A DNA stretch of 64,000 nucleotides from Spirochaetaceae bacterium (GCA_028820215.1 JAPPKD010000083.1:5086-69085); one strand, 5' to 3'; shown: positions 25,296 to 33,703, counted from the first letter of the stretch. Translations and numbers: made by a program. The notes: a model not told the origin generated them from the sequence alone.

Positions 25296-26843
25296 ATGAA
25301 GCGCAAGCTGCCGCTCGGGATCCAGACGTTCCGGCGGATGCGGGAAGAGAACCGCTACTACGTGGACAAGACGCCTTTCTGCTGGCGCTTGGTGGAAGAG
25401 GGCGACCGCTACTTCCTGTCGCGGCCGCGGCGGTTCGGCAAGAGCCTGTTCCTGGACACGCTGAAAGAGCTCTTCGAGGGCAACGAGCCGCTGTTCCGGG
25501 GCCTGTACGTACACGACAAGTGGAAGTGGTCGGTGCGCTACCCGGTCGTGCGGCTGAGCTTCGGCACCGGGACGTTCCGCAAGCCCGATCTCGTGGAAGA
25601 AGCGGCGGCGGCCCAGATCGAAGACATTGCGGCGCGTGCCGGCGTCGCGAACCCCGGCGGCAGAGCCCCGGTGCGTTTTCGTCGCCTGCTGGAGGCGCTT
25701 TGCGATCAGGCCGGGGAGCGGGTGGTGGTCCTCGTCGACGAGTACGACAAGCCGATCCTGGACGCGATGAAGACGCCGGAGATCGCCGAGGCGAACCGCG
25801 ACGACCTGCGCGGGCTGTACGCGACGATCAAGGACGCCGACGCCTACGTCAGGTTCGCGTTCCTCACCGGAGTGAGCAAGTTCTCCAAGGTGAGCCTGTT
25901 CTCCGACCTCAACAACCTCACCGACCTGACCCTGGACGCGGCCTTTTCGGCCATCTGCGGCTACACCGACGGGGACCTGGACACGACGTTCGCACCGGAG
26001 CTTCCCGGGCTGGACCGGGAGGAGATACGCCGCTGGTACAATGGCTACAACTGGCTCGGCGAGGAACGGATGTACAACCCGTTCGACATCCTCCAACTGT
26101 TCCGCAGCCGTCGGTTTCGCCCGTACTGGTTCGAGACCGGCACGCCCACGTTCCTGATCGAGACCCTGCTGCGCCGGCAGGTGGACATCCCGTCCCTGGA
26201 CGGTTTGCAGAGCGACGACGCCTTGCTGTCGAGATTCGACGTGCGGGACATGGCGCCGGAGGCGCTGTTGTTCCAGACCGGCTACCTGACGATCCTCGAT
26301 GAGGAGCGTGCCTTCGACGGCACTCCCCTCTACCGCCTGGGGTACCCGAACCACGAGGTGCGCCGGAGTCTGAACGCGAGCCTCCTGGCCGCGCTGACGC
26401 CTCCAGACGCGACGCGGCGGAACCCGGGCGTGACGTTGGTGGAGCGGCTGCGGGCGCGCGACTTCGTGGGGATCGAGGGGCTGGTGCGGGGGCTGTTCGC
26501 GAGCATTCCCTACGAGTGGCACGCGCGCAACGAGATCGCGCGTTACGAAGGCTACTACGCAAGCGTGTTCTACGCTTGGCTGGCGGCGGTGGGACTGGAC
26601 GTGACCGTCGAGGACAGCAGCAGTCGCGGGCGCGCGGACCTGGCGGTGCGCTTCGCCGGCGACGTGTTCCTGTTGGAGTTCAAGGTCGTGGAGCAGGCGG
26701 CCGAAGGCACGGCGCTGGCGCAGTTGCAGGCGCGGCGCTACGCGGAGAAGTACCTCCCGGAGGCGGCCGACGTGTACCTGATCGGGGTGGAGTTCAGCCG
26801 CGAGCAGCGCAACGTGGTCGCGTTCGAGGTAGCCGGTGTATGA
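25296..26843 (+). CDS. AAA-ATPase-like / PD-(D/E)XK nuclease superfamily protein
   Basis: A 515-aa two-domain protein. The N-terminal AAA-ATPase-like part (PF09820 type) opens with GIQTFRRMREENRYYVDKT and has the P-loop variant RRFGKS (about residues 45-50) and the Walker B-like VVLVDEYDKP (about 147). The C-terminal PD-(D/E)XK_9-type nuclease part has DLAVRF and LLEFKV supplying the D and E-x-K near residues 450-465. The family is expanded in Bacteroidetes, spirochaetes and others; its role is unknown, with a defence or mobile-element link suspected. An AGGAG site precedes ATG 25296. The last codons begin a sequence duplicated at 30.7 kb. Confidence 0.85.
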   Translation: MKRKLPLGIQTFRRMREENRYYVDKTPFCWRLVEEGDRYFLSRPRRFGKSLFLDTLKELFEGNEPLFRGLYVHDKWKWSVRYPVVRLSFGTGTFRKPDLVEEAAAAQIEDIAARAGVANPGGRAPVRFRRLLEALCDQAGERVVVLVDEYDKPILDAMKTPEIAEANRDDLRGLYATIKDADAYVRFAFLTGVSKFSKVSLFSDLNNLTDLTLDAAFSAICGYTDGDLDTTFAPELPGLDREEIRRWYNGYNWLGEERMYNPFDILQLFRSRRFRPYWFETGTPTFLIETLLRRQVDIPSLDGLQSDDALLSRFDVRDMAPEALLFQTGYLTILDEERAFDGTPLYRLGYPNHEVRRSLNASLLAALTPPDATRRNPGVTLVERLRARDFVGIEGLVRGLFASIPYEWHARNEIARYEGYYASVFYAWLAAVGLDVTVEDSSSRGRADLAVRFAGDVFLLEFKVVEQAAEGTALAQLQARRYAEKYLPEAADVYLIGVEFSREQRNVVAFEVAGV

Positions 26844-26928
26844 CCGTCGCCTGAACGGCCGCCCGGTTCAGGCGCTTACCCGGCTTCGGCCAGGAGCACT
26901 TCCTGCACTTCGACCGTGAAGTTCCTGC
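26826..26928. repeat. Duplicated junction, copy A
   Basis: About 100 bp matching 30689-30792. It contains the last codons of the upstream gene (GAGGTAGCCGGT), the hairpin CGCCTGAAC-GGCCGCCCG-GTTCAGGCG (26849-26875, 9-bp arms) and the final 15 codons of a PPC-type gene on the minus strand. The match fades at about 26928. Confidence 0.75.
26876..26926 (-). pseudogene. C-terminal remnant of a PPC-domain protein gene
   Basis: The minus strand reads NFTVEVQEVLLAEAG and a TAA stop. The complete gene at 30739-32181 ends NFTVEIQEVLLAEAG. Everything upstream of the Asn is missing, so only the tail of a second copy survives, directly after the hairpin of the duplicated junction. Confidence 0.75.
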
Positions 26929-26986
26929 GAGGTGCTGACCGCGTAGGCCATTGGGCCGGATCGGGGTAATCGGCTCGATCGTACTC

Positions 26987-28105
26987 ATGAGGTGGTCACT
27001 CTCGGCTCGGCTGTTGTGCGGCTCCAGGGATGTCCTGCTGATGACCAGCGTCTGCGCGATGGCAATCTTCTCGGGTTGCGACCGGGACCCGCGGGGCCCG
27101 CCGGAGTCGTTGCCGCCGAGCGCGTACACCGAGGACTTGGACGCGGCGTGGACCTTCATCCGCGACACCTACGCCTACTTCGACCAGACGGCCGTCGATT
27201 GGGAACGCGCCCGCGAATTGCTGCGTCCCCGGGCGGCCGAGGTTCGCGACCACGCCGGATTCGTCGGCCTGCTCGAGGAACTGATCGAGCACCTGTGCGA
27301 CCACCACGCGCACCTCGGCGTCAACACCGGGACTTCGCCGCGGCTGGTGCCGAGCGGCGCGGACCTGTGGGCCGCGCACCGCGGCGGTATGGTGGTGATT
27401 ACCGCGGTGCGCACGGACTCGGCGGCCGAAAGAGCGGGGCTCCGTCCGGGGATGCAGGTCGTGTCGATCGACGGCAACCCGGTCGCGGAAGCGGTGGCCA
27501 ACCGGTTGCCTCAGGCCGTCAAGCGCGACCACGCCGGTGCACGCGACTGGGCACTCCGGACGCTGCTGGCCGGGCGGCACGGCGCATCGGTGAGCATAGA
27601 GGTCCAGACCGAATCCGGACTTCGTGCCGTCACGTTCCAGCCGGGACAGTGGAGCCGCCCGGAGGCACCGTTGACAGCAAGGCGCCTGGGCCAGGGGATC
27701 GGGTATGTCAGGCTCCACGACAGTCTGGGTCAAGCCGCCCTGATCCCGGCCTGGGACGAAGCGCTGGAACGCTTGCACGATACCGAAGGGCTCGTCCTCG
27801 ACCTGCACGACACGCCCGGCGGCGGCGACGCGATCGTCGCGCGGCCTTTGATGGGCCGCCTGGTGTCGTCCGCGCAACCGTATCAGCGCCATGAACTGCC
27901 CGATCCGCGGCGTCCCGGCACGCCGCGCCGGACATGGACGGAGGTGGTGAAACCGAGCGGCCCCTTCACCTACGACAAGCCGATGGCCGTGTTGGTCGGC
28001 CGCTCGACGGGGAGCATGGGCGAGGGGGTTGCCATTGCCCTGGACGGCATGCAGCGTGCCGCCGTGCTCGATGCGGCCGTCAATCGGCCACTGGAGCATC
28101 GTTAG
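26987..28105 (+). CDS. S41 (tail-specific/Tricorn-type) peptidase-like lipoprotein, possibly C-terminally short
   Basis: A 372-aa exported lipoprotein candidate from ATG 26987. A hydrophobic stretch ends in the lipobox IFSGC near residue 26, so the protein should be membrane-anchored. Residues ~110-180 hold a PDZ-like region (GLRPGMQVVSIDGNPV). The S41 core follows with GIGYVRLHD, LDLHDTPGGGDAI and the nucleophile region VGRSTGSMGEG near residue 340. Related proteins usually continue well past this Ser; here the frame stops about 30 residues later in unlike sequence, so truncation or frameshift is suspected. An in-frame TTG at 26951 adds nothing recognisable. The gene sits alone between the duplicated junction and the dehalogenase promoter. 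Confidence 0.7.
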   Translation: MRWSLSARLLCGSRDVLLMTSVCAMAIFSGCDRDPRGPPESLPPSAYTEDLDAAWTFIRDTYAYFDQTAVDWERARELLRPRAAEVRDHAGFVGLLEELIEHLCDHHAHLGVNTGTSPRLVPSGADLWAAHRGGMVVITAVRTDSAAERAGLRPGMQVVSIDGNPVAEAVANRLPQAVKRDHAGARDWALRTLLAGRHGASVSIEVQTESGLRAVTFQPGQWSRPEAPLTARRLGQGIGYVRLHDSLGQAALIPAWDEALERLHDTEGLVLDLHDTPGGGDAIVARPLMGRLVSSAQPYQRHELPDPRRPGTPRRTWTEVVKPSGPFTYDKPMAVLVGRSTGSMGEGVAIALDGMQRAAVLDAAVNRPLEHR

Positions 28106-28156
28106 GACTTGTCTCGCGGCCGAACGGCAACCCATCGATCGCTCGCGCCAATTTAT

Positions 28157-28172
28157 ATAAGTATCGACTTAT
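28157..28172. promoter_or_regulatory. Candidate ArsR operator upstream of the dehalogenase operon
   Basis: ATAAGT-ATCG-ACTTAT is a perfect 6+6 inverted repeat in an AT-rich patch, 48 bp before the ATG of the dehalogenase. A TATGCT -10-like box overlaps its right arm. Its size and symmetry suit a winged-helix ArsR dimer, and an ArsR gene is the second gene of the operon, so autoregulation is likely but inferred. Confidence 0.5.
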
Positions 28173-28219
28173 GCTACCCTGCTCTGTCCGGATCGAAGGA
28201 CCTCACAGGAGTTCGCCCC

Positions 28220-29125
28220 ATGTCTCAATCGGTAGCCGGTTCGCGTCCGGAGTGGGTCTCCGACACGCTCTTCCCGTTCCAGAGCCGTTTCTTCACTGCT
28301 CCCGGCGGCCGCATGCACTACCTCGACGAGGGAGCGGGCGCCCCGATCGTGTTCGTGCACGGGAACCCAAGCTGGTCCTTCGAGTTCCGCCATCTCGTCG
28401 CGAACCTCAGGGACCGGTTCCGCTGTGTGGCGCCCGACCACCTGGGATTCGGCCTGTCTGCGCGCAGCGACCGGCCCGCGGACCATCATCCCGCCGCCCA
28501 TGCCGGGAACTTCGCAGCGCTGATGGACCACCTCGACCTGCAGCACATCACGCTCTTCCTCACCGACTGGGGTGGCCCCATCGGCCTGGACTTCGCGCGC
28601 CGGCACCCGGAGCGGGTCTCCCGCATCGTCATCGCCAACACGTGGGCGTGGCCGGTGAACGGCGACTTCCACTTCGTCTCGTTCAGCTTCCTGATGGGCT
28701 GCCGGCTCGGACGCTTCATGATCGAGCGGTTCAACCTGTTCGTGAACAAGGTCATGCCGGCCGCGTTCGGAGACCGGAGCCTCCTCACCCCGGAAGTCAT
28801 CGAGCACTACCGGCGCGCCCAGCCCACCCCGGCGGCACGCAAGGCGAGCGCCGCGCTACCGCTCCACATCGTGGGAGCGTCCGACTGGCTGACCACGATC
28901 TGGAGCGATCGCGAGACATTCGCCGGCAAGCCCGCGCTGCTGCTGTGGGGATTCAGGGATATCGCCTTTCGCCGCAAGGAGCTGGAGGTCTGGAAGTCGG
29001 CGCTGCACGCCTGGGAGCTCCACGAGTTCCCGGACTGCGGTCACTTCCTGGCCGAGGAGGCGCCGGACGAGATAGCCGCCCTGCTGAGGACGTTCCTGTC
29101 TCGCGGCGACCGGACCGCCACATGA
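28220..29125 (+). CDS. Haloalkane dehalogenase-like alpha/beta hydrolase
   Basis: A 301-aa alpha/beta hydrolase whose nucleophile elbow is LTDWGGP, with Asp116 instead of Ser. Asp plus the following Trp117, and the Asn of HGNPSWS (Asn49), are the nucleophile and halide-binding pair of haloalkane dehalogenases. The catalytic His is His274 in DCGHFLAEEAP. It should hydrolyse a carbon-halogen bond to an alcohol and halide in the cytoplasm; many homologues have unknown natural substrates. AGGAG precedes ATG 28220. The gene is 12 bp upstream of arsR and probably forms one operon with it and the SRPBCC gene. Confidence 0.85.
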   Translation: MSQSVAGSRPEWVSDTLFPFQSRFFTAPGGRMHYLDEGAGAPIVFVHGNPSWSFEFRHLVANLRDRFRCVAPDHLGFGLSARSDRPADHHPAAHAGNFAALMDHLDLQHITLFLTDWGGPIGLDFARRHPERVSRIVIANTWAWPVNGDFHFVSFSFLMGCRLGRFMIERFNLFVNKVMPAAFGDRSLLTPEVIEHYRRAQPTPAARKASAALPLHIVGASDWLTTIWSDRETFAGKPALLLWGFRDIAFRRKELEVWKSALHAWELHEFPDCGHFLAEEAPDEIAALLRTFLSRGDRTAT

Positions 29126-29137
29126 GGACGCGGTGAC

Positions 29138-29479
29138 ATGCCTGGCACGATGGAATTGGTCGCCGATCCCATGCGGCGCGAGATCCTGAGACGCATCTGG
29201 GAGACCGAGCTTCCCGTCAACTCGCTGGTGGACACCTTCGACGTGTCGCAGCCGGCGATCTCCTTTCACCTGCGTGTCCTGCGTGAGGGCGGCCTGGTTC
29301 GCGTCCGGCAGCAGGGCACGCAGCGCTACTACCGTGCGGTGCCGGAGGCTTTCGGAGAACTGCGCTTCTATCTGGAAGTGTATTGGCAGGACCGATTGTC
29401 CCGCCTAAAGGACGAGGCGGAGCTCGAGGCGAGGAGGAATCGACGTGTGCGACAGCTTCGATCTCACGCAGCAGATTGA
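29138..29479 (+). CDS. ArsR/SmtB family transcriptional regulator
   Basis: A 113-aa winged-helix repressor. ADPMRREILRRIW is helix 1-2 and VSQPAISFHLRVLREGGLVRVRQQG is the recognition helix and wing, so the DNA-binding domain is complete. The metal-binding Cys box of true arsenic/zinc sensors is absent, as in the SdpR-like group that pairs with AHSA1/SRPBCC genes. It overlaps the next gene by 35 bp. It likely binds the dyad at 28157-28172 and represses the dehalogenase operon, including itself. Confidence 0.9.
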   Translation: MPGTMELVADPMRREILRRIWETELPVNSLVDTFDVSQPAISFHLRVLREGGLVRVRQQGTQRYYRAVPEAFGELRFYLEVYWQDRLSRLKDEAELEARRNRRVRQLRSHAAD

Positions 29480-29903
29480 CATCGACGCCAGCCCCGAGCT
29501 GGTGTTCCGGTTCTTCACCGATGCGGAGTTACTGGCGCGGTGGCTCTGTGTCCGCGCTGAGCTCGACCCTACGCCCGGCGGCGCATACACGCTGAACGTG
29601 ACCGGCACCCACATCACCCGCGGCAGGTTCCGGGAACTGGAGCCGGGACGCCGGCTGGTCTTCACGTGGCTGTTCGATCACGTTCAGCCGCCGGTACCCA
29701 CGACCGTGGAGGTGACGCTGACGCCGGTCGGGCGCGGCACGCGGGTCCGCCTCCGTCACTACGGATTCGCGGACCGGACACTGCGCGACCGCCACGCCGA
29801 TGGCTGGGAGCACTACTTGCCGCGCCTGGCTGCCGCCGCTTCCGGGGCGGATCCGGGACCGGACCGATGGCGCACGGACGGCTCCCTCAATTCTGTGACG
29901 TAG
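29445..29903 (+). CDS. SRPBCC (AHSA1/START-like) domain protein
   Basis: A 152-aa single-domain protein with the AHSA1 pattern: I-DASPELVFRFFTDAELLARWL at the N-terminus, PGGAYTLNVTG, GRFRELEPGRRLVFTW and a final helix ending in GWEHYLPRL. The fold makes a hydrophobic pocket for lipids or small hydrophobic ligands. GTG 29445 has a perfect GGAGGA site at 29432 inside arsR. ArsR-AHSA1 pairs are common in bacteria; here the pair is attached to a dehalogenase, so the pocket may bind its substrate or product. Confidence 0.88.
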   Translation: MCDSFDLTQQIDIDASPELVFRFFTDAELLARWLCVRAELDPTPGGAYTLNVTGTHITRGRFRELEPGRRLVFTWLFDHVQPPVPTTVEVTLTPVGRGTRVRLRHYGFADRTLRDRHADGWEHYLPRLAAAASGADPGPDRWRTDGSLNSVT

Positions 29904-29941
29904 CCACCCAGGGGACGGTTTCGGGCCTACCCGGCCCGCGA

Positions 29942-30000
29942 TTGACCGGCTCTCTCTTGATTCATACAATGAGTCTCGATGACTCGTGAAGTGAGTCATC
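29942..30000 (+). promoter_or_regulatory. vapBC promoter with palindromic operator
   Basis: TTGACC (29942-29947), a 17-bp spacer and TACAAT (29965-29970) make a near-consensus sigma-70 promoter. Immediately downstream, GAGTC-TCGAT-GACTC (29971-29985) and GATGACTC-N7-GAGTCATC (29978-30000) are overlapping inverted repeats where VapBC autorepression would act. Confidence 0.65.
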
Positions 30001-30015
30001 CAGGATGGGCAAGCG

Positions 30016-30279
30016 GTGCATCAACTGACGGTTCGAGGATTCGACGCCGAACTGGCCGAGAGCATTCGCCGACTGGCGCGGCAGGAGCGAATATCGCTGA
30101 ATCAGGCGGTGCTGCGCCTCCTTCGCCGTGGAGCCGGTCTTGCGGACGATCAGGGCTCCGTCGACACCGTGGGCTCCTCGCTGGATGGCTTCATCGGAAG
30201 CTGGACGCGCCAGCAAGCGGATGAGATGGATCGTGCTCTGCAGGACTTCGGGGACATCGACGAGTCCATGTGGTCATGA
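30016..30279 (+). CDS. vapB: VapB/FitA-type antitoxin
   Basis: An 87-aa ribbon-helix-helix antitoxin. The N-terminal strand HQLTVRGFD and helices ESIRRLARQERISLNQAVLRLLRR form the DNA-binding domain. The acidic C-terminus (DEMDRALQDFGDIDESMW) is the part that normally wraps the toxin. The GTG start at 30016 gives the standard first strand. Its stop overlaps vapC by 4 bp. The promoter and dyads at 29942-30000 suggest the usual autoregulation by the VapBC complex. Confidence 0.85.
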   Translation: MHQLTVRGFDAELAESIRRLARQERISLNQAVLRLLRRGAGLADDQGSVDTVGSSLDGFIGSWTRQQADEMDRALQDFGDIDESMWS

Positions 30280-30674
30280 GGATCCTCCTGGACTCCACCG
30301 CCTATTCGCAGTTGGGACGCGGCCATCCTGCCGTCGCCGACATCGTTCGCCGGTCTCAGGAAGTCGTGCTGTCCGCTGTCGTAGTCGGCGAATTGCTGTA
30401 CGGGTATCGGCATGGCGCACAGACCGCTCGGAACATTCGCGAGTTGGACTCCTTCCTGGCAAATCCCTATGTCACCTTCGCACCCGTGAGTCGAATTACA
30501 GCGGATCGCTACGCACGAATCGCGGCAGCGCAGAGAGCGAAAGGGCAGCCCCTGCCGACCAATGACATGTGGATAGCCGCCCATGCGATGGAGACAGGCA
30601 CGGAGCTGGTGACCTCGGACGGCCACTTCGAGCACATAGACGGGCTCGCGTGCGTTCATGTACCGGTCGAGTAA
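30276..30674 (+). CDS. vapC: VapC-type PIN-domain ribonuclease toxin
   Basis: A 132-aa PIN-domain nuclease that, in family members, cleaves tRNA or rRNA. Acidic residues are in place: Asp6 (LLDST), Glu39 (VVVGELLYG), Asp97 (TNDMWIAAHAM) and Asp116 (TSDGHF). ATG 30276 overlaps the vapB stop. GTG 30270 in the same frame would add two residues. The gene is complete and likely functional. It ends just before duplicated junction copy B. Confidence 0.88.
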   Translation: MRILLDSTAYSQLGRGHPAVADIVRRSQEVVLSAVVVGELLYGYRHGAQTARNIRELDSFLANPYVTFAPVSRITADRYARIAAAQRAKGQPLPTNDMWIAAHAMETGTELVTSDGHFEHIDGLACVHVPVE

Positions 30675-30688
30675 TCCGGAGCACCGCG

Positions 30689-30792
30689 GAGGTAGCCGGT
30701 GGCTGACGGTCGCCTGAGCGGCCGCCCGGTTCAGGCGCCTACCCGGCTTCCGCCAGCAGGACCTCCTGTATTTCGACGGTGAAGTTGCTGCC
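30689..30792. repeat. Duplicated junction, copy B
   Basis: About 100 bp matching 26826-26928. It starts with GAGGTAGCCGGT, which in copy A is the end of the AAA-ATPase-like gene but here follows vapC and encodes only a stub. It contains the same hairpin (CGCCTGA/TCAGGCG, 30711-30737) and then the real C-terminus of the PPC-domain gene. Confidence 0.75.
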
Positions 30793-32181
30793 GAAGTCCT
30801 CGTCGTAGGAGAGGACGTGGAGGTAGAGCCACTCCCCGGAGAAGCTCTCGATCAGCGCTGACTTGTATTCGTTGCCGTTGATGTAGCCGGCCGATGCCAG
30901 CTTCCGGCCGCGGATTTCGTCATCGTATATGTAGAAGTGGAACCGCCAGGTGCCGCGGATTTCCTGCTGCGTCACCTTGATCAGGTACATCCTGCCGGGG
31001 ACCACCGGGATCCGGTAGTAGCTGTCCCCCTCGGCCTGCATCTGCCCGGCGTGGATGGCGCCGGCGATCGTCATCGGCTCCTGCTCCTCGCCCTCGTTGT
31101 CGAACGTCTCCTCGATGACGTGCAGCTCGAAGTTGGCTCCCGATCCCTTCGTGTGACGGCCGTCCACGGAGAAACGGACGGCCTCGCTCTCGGCGGTCAG
31201 CGACACGACCTCGTCTTCTCCCCGGAGGTTGTCGGACATCTCCTCCACGTCGGTGAACCCGGCGTCGCCGTGCAGGTAGAGATCGGCATCCATCGTCGGC
31301 GACAGCAGCTTGATCGTGTAGGGACGCCCGGGCGTCGCCGCGAAGAAATAGTAGCTTCTGTGCTGCCCAACCGCGGACGCGACCTCCTCGCCTACCGGAA
31401 TCTCCATGGGCTCCTCCGCGGAGCCCTGATCCTGCAGTCGGTCGCGCTCTTCGACAGTCAACGTGAACGGCGTTCCGGAGCGGTGTTGTCCCCGCACCTC
31501 GACGTAGAGGACGTCGCGGTCGGTCGAGACCGTGACGAAGTCTTCCTCGGTGTAGCGCTTGTTCGAGCGCCCCAGCTCGTCCCGGTACAGCGGATCGGAG
31601 AAGACCAGCAGGTCGGCGTCCACCTGCAGGCCGTCGATGGCGATGCGGTACGTCGATCCGGGCGTCAGGCCGCCCAGCTCGTACAGACTCGATCGGCTGC
31701 CCACCTGACCCTCGTAGGTGACCTCGCCGTCCAGACGGACCGGCGACAGGGATGCGACCTGATCGACATAGGTCTCGCTCCTGGTCAGCAGGAGCCTGAA
31801 CTCCGACTCCTTGTAGTCGTAGTTGTGGAGCATGAAGTACGCCGCGTCCTCCTTCGGCGTGAACTGGATGCGCTCGTCGTTGTCCTCGGCGTTGGTCGAC
31901 CGGGCGACCGAGTCGCGCAGGAAGGTGTCGTCCGATCCCAGGTAGTAGATGTCGAGATCGACGGAGAGTCCGGTCATGTCGAGCCGGTATTCGACGTCGG
32001 CTTCCACGTGCGCCATGAAGTACTTGCGTTCCTGGTCGGAGTCCGTCGTGCCGGAGTGCTCCTGACCGACCGCGAGCATGATCGGATCGGCCTTGTCGTA
32101 TCCCCGGTTCTCTTCCTGCGCGGGGGCAAGGACCGGGACCAGAACGATGGCGAGCGCGGCGAGAACGGCGCGGAACTTCAT
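30739..32181 (-). CDS. Secreted protein with repeated PPC-like beta-sandwich domains
   Basis: A 480-aa exported protein. Residues 1-22 are a clear Sec signal (MKFR, a hydrophobic core, then APAQ-E cleavage). The mature part repeats a PPC (bacterial pre-peptidase C-terminal) pattern about four times: polar start, YFMAHVEADVEYRLDM-like strand, then DLDIYYLGSD-type turns with runs of Asp. YYFFAATPGRPYTIKLLS, DADLYLHGD and YYRIPVVPGRMYLIKV are later repeats. No protease domain accompanies them. Such modules bind surfaces or act as secretion or adhesion domains. GGAGG precedes ATG 32181. A relic of another copy of its 3' end lies at 26.9 kb. Confidence 0.75.
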   Translation of the reverse strand: MKFRAVLAALAIVLVPVLAPAQEENRGYDKADPIMLAVGQEHSGTTDSDQERKYFMAHVEADVEYRLDMTGLSVDLDIYYLGSDDTFLRDSVARSTNAEDNDERIQFTPKEDAAYFMLHNYDYKESEFRLLLTRSETYVDQVASLSPVRLDGEVTYEGQVGSRSSLYELGGLTPGSTYRIAIDGLQVDADLLVFSDPLYRDELGRSNKRYTEEDFVTVSTDRDVLYVEVRGQHRSGTPFTLTVEERDRLQDQGSAEEPMEIPVGEEVASAVGQHRSYYFFAATPGRPYTIKLLSPTMDADLYLHGDAGFTDVEEMSDNLRGEDEVVSLTAESEAVRFSVDGRHTKGSGANFELHVIEETFDNEGEEQEPMTIAGAIHAGQMQAEGDSYYRIPVVPGRMYLIKVTQQEIRGTWRFHFYIYDDEIRGRKLASAGYINGNEYKSALIESFSGEWLYLHVLSYDEDFGSNFTVEIQEVLLAEAG

Positions 32182-32267
32182 GGTGCCTCCAGGATCTCGA
32201 ACGGGGGGCTGGCCGGGAGTTCCGGCCTCCCACGGAATCTATGCGATGCCCGGACTTGGGTCAAAGC

Positions 32268-33515
32268 TCAGGCCGCGGCCCGTCGAAGCGGCTGGCGGAC
32301 GCCGTAGGTCAGGGTCCGCCACAGCCACTCGGCGGGACCGAAGCGGTAGCGGCGCAGCCACCAGCCGCTGACCAGGAGTTGCCCGGCCAGGATGGCGAGG
32401 ACGATCGCGATCGCCAGGGAGGGTGAAACGCGCCGCGCAAGGCCCAGGCCGTACCCGTAGAACAGCAGGGTCGCGACGACCGACTGCAGGAGGTAGTTGG
32501 TCAGCGCCATCCGGCCCATGGCCGCCAGCGGCCGCAGCACGCGTTGCCAGCCGGCGCGCTGCCAGAGCAGCGCGATTCCGGAGCCGTAGGCCATCGCCAG
32601 GAGCGGGCCCGCGACCGTTCCGTTCACCCACACGCACATCAACGCGCTCAGCGTCGGCAGCAGGCTGGCGCCCGCGGCCGACAGCACCGCCACCGGCAGC
32701 CCGATCGCCAGGCCCCAGGCGAGCACGCGCCGGAGCAGAGCGCGGTGCTCGGCGGTGTCGGGGGTGAGGCGGCGGCGGCCGGCGGCGAGCCCCAGCACGA
32801 ACATGGCCAGCACCGCCGGCGCGAGGAAGAGCTGTATCCACGCGTTGCGGCCGTAGTTCTCGACCCGGGTCGCCGCCGAGCGCGCGAACGCCGGGTCGAG
32901 ATAGGCAGCCGTCGTGGTCCGAGCCGCGCTGCGGAACTCCTCCGCCGTCTCGTGATCGCTGGCGACGATCTCCGCCGCGCCCTCGGGAGCCACCCGCCCC
33001 AGCGCCAGCGCTCCGGACACCAGCAGCGCCGCCGCTGCCGGGACGATCAGCAGCCACTTCACCCACCGGCGAAGGATCTCTGGCCTCGCGCGGCGCAGCG
33101 GGAGCAGCAGCAGCCCGATGACGGCGTAGAGGAGGAGGATGTCGCCTTCCGAGAGCAACACGATGTGGACGACCCCGATCAGGCCCAGGATCGCGGACCG
33201 GCGCAGGTACCGCCGGGGGAAGCCGGCGGCGGCGCCGCGTTCCTCGGCGCGCAGGAACTGGGTGGCGAAGCCCCACCCGAACAGGAACGAGAACAGCGTG
33301 AAGAACTTGGCCTGCGCCAGGGCGAACACGCCCGCGGCGACCAGCCGATCGAGCGGCGGCCCTCCGTACCCGAAGCCGCCCAGGCTCCCCGGAGCCTTGA
33401 ACCACATGATGTTGACGAACAGGATTCCGCACAGCGCGAACCCGCGCAGCACGTCGACGACCTCGACCCGCTCCGCCTCCCCGACCGGACCGAGAGAGCC
33501 TGACCGCTCGTTCAC
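32268..33515 (-). CDS. DUF418 (YeiB-like) membrane protein
   Basis: A 415-aa polytopic inner-membrane protein. It opens with the family signature RVEVVDVLRGFALCGILFVNIMWF and ends with a DUF418 domain (ALTNYLLQSVVATLLFYGYGLGL, FGPAEWLWRTLTYG). About ten hydrophobic segments are visible. Relatives are annotated as putative transporters or acyltransferase-like membrane proteins; function is unknown. It follows the PPC-domain gene divergently only in distance, reading the same way, with about 85 bp between them, so co-transcription is possible. Confidence 0.85.
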   Translation of the reverse strand: MNERSGSLGPVGEAERVEVVDVLRGFALCGILFVNIMWFKAPGSLGGFGYGGPPLDRLVAAGVFALAQAKFFTLFSFLFGWGFATQFLRAEERGAAAGFPRRYLRRSAILGLIGVVHIVLLSEGDILLLYAVIGLLLLPLRRARPEILRRWVKWLLIVPAAAALLVSGALALGRVAPEGAAEIVASDHETAEEFRSAARTTTAAYLDPAFARSAATRVENYGRNAWIQLFLAPAVLAMFVLGLAAGRRRLTPDTAEHRALLRRVLAWGLAIGLPVAVLSAAGASLLPTLSALMCVWVNGTVAGPLLAMAYGSGIALLWQRAGWQRVLRPLAAMGRMALTNYLLQSVVATLLFYGYGLGLARRVSPSLAIAIVLAILAGQLLVSGWWLRRYRFGPAEWLWRTLTYGVRQPLRRAAA

Positions 33516-33703
33516 CTCGGCCCCGATGCGTCGGTCACGATCACGCCGCGACGATAACAGGAACGGACGCTACGCTTCTCCCGTGCAGCGGTATCGACGA
33601 CCCGCTTCGCCTGACCGTCGGGGTACGTGCCGCCGGACGGCACGGACGCCGACAGCCACGACGTATGCGATCGGGATGACGGAACGCTATCGTCACCTCT
33701 GGA

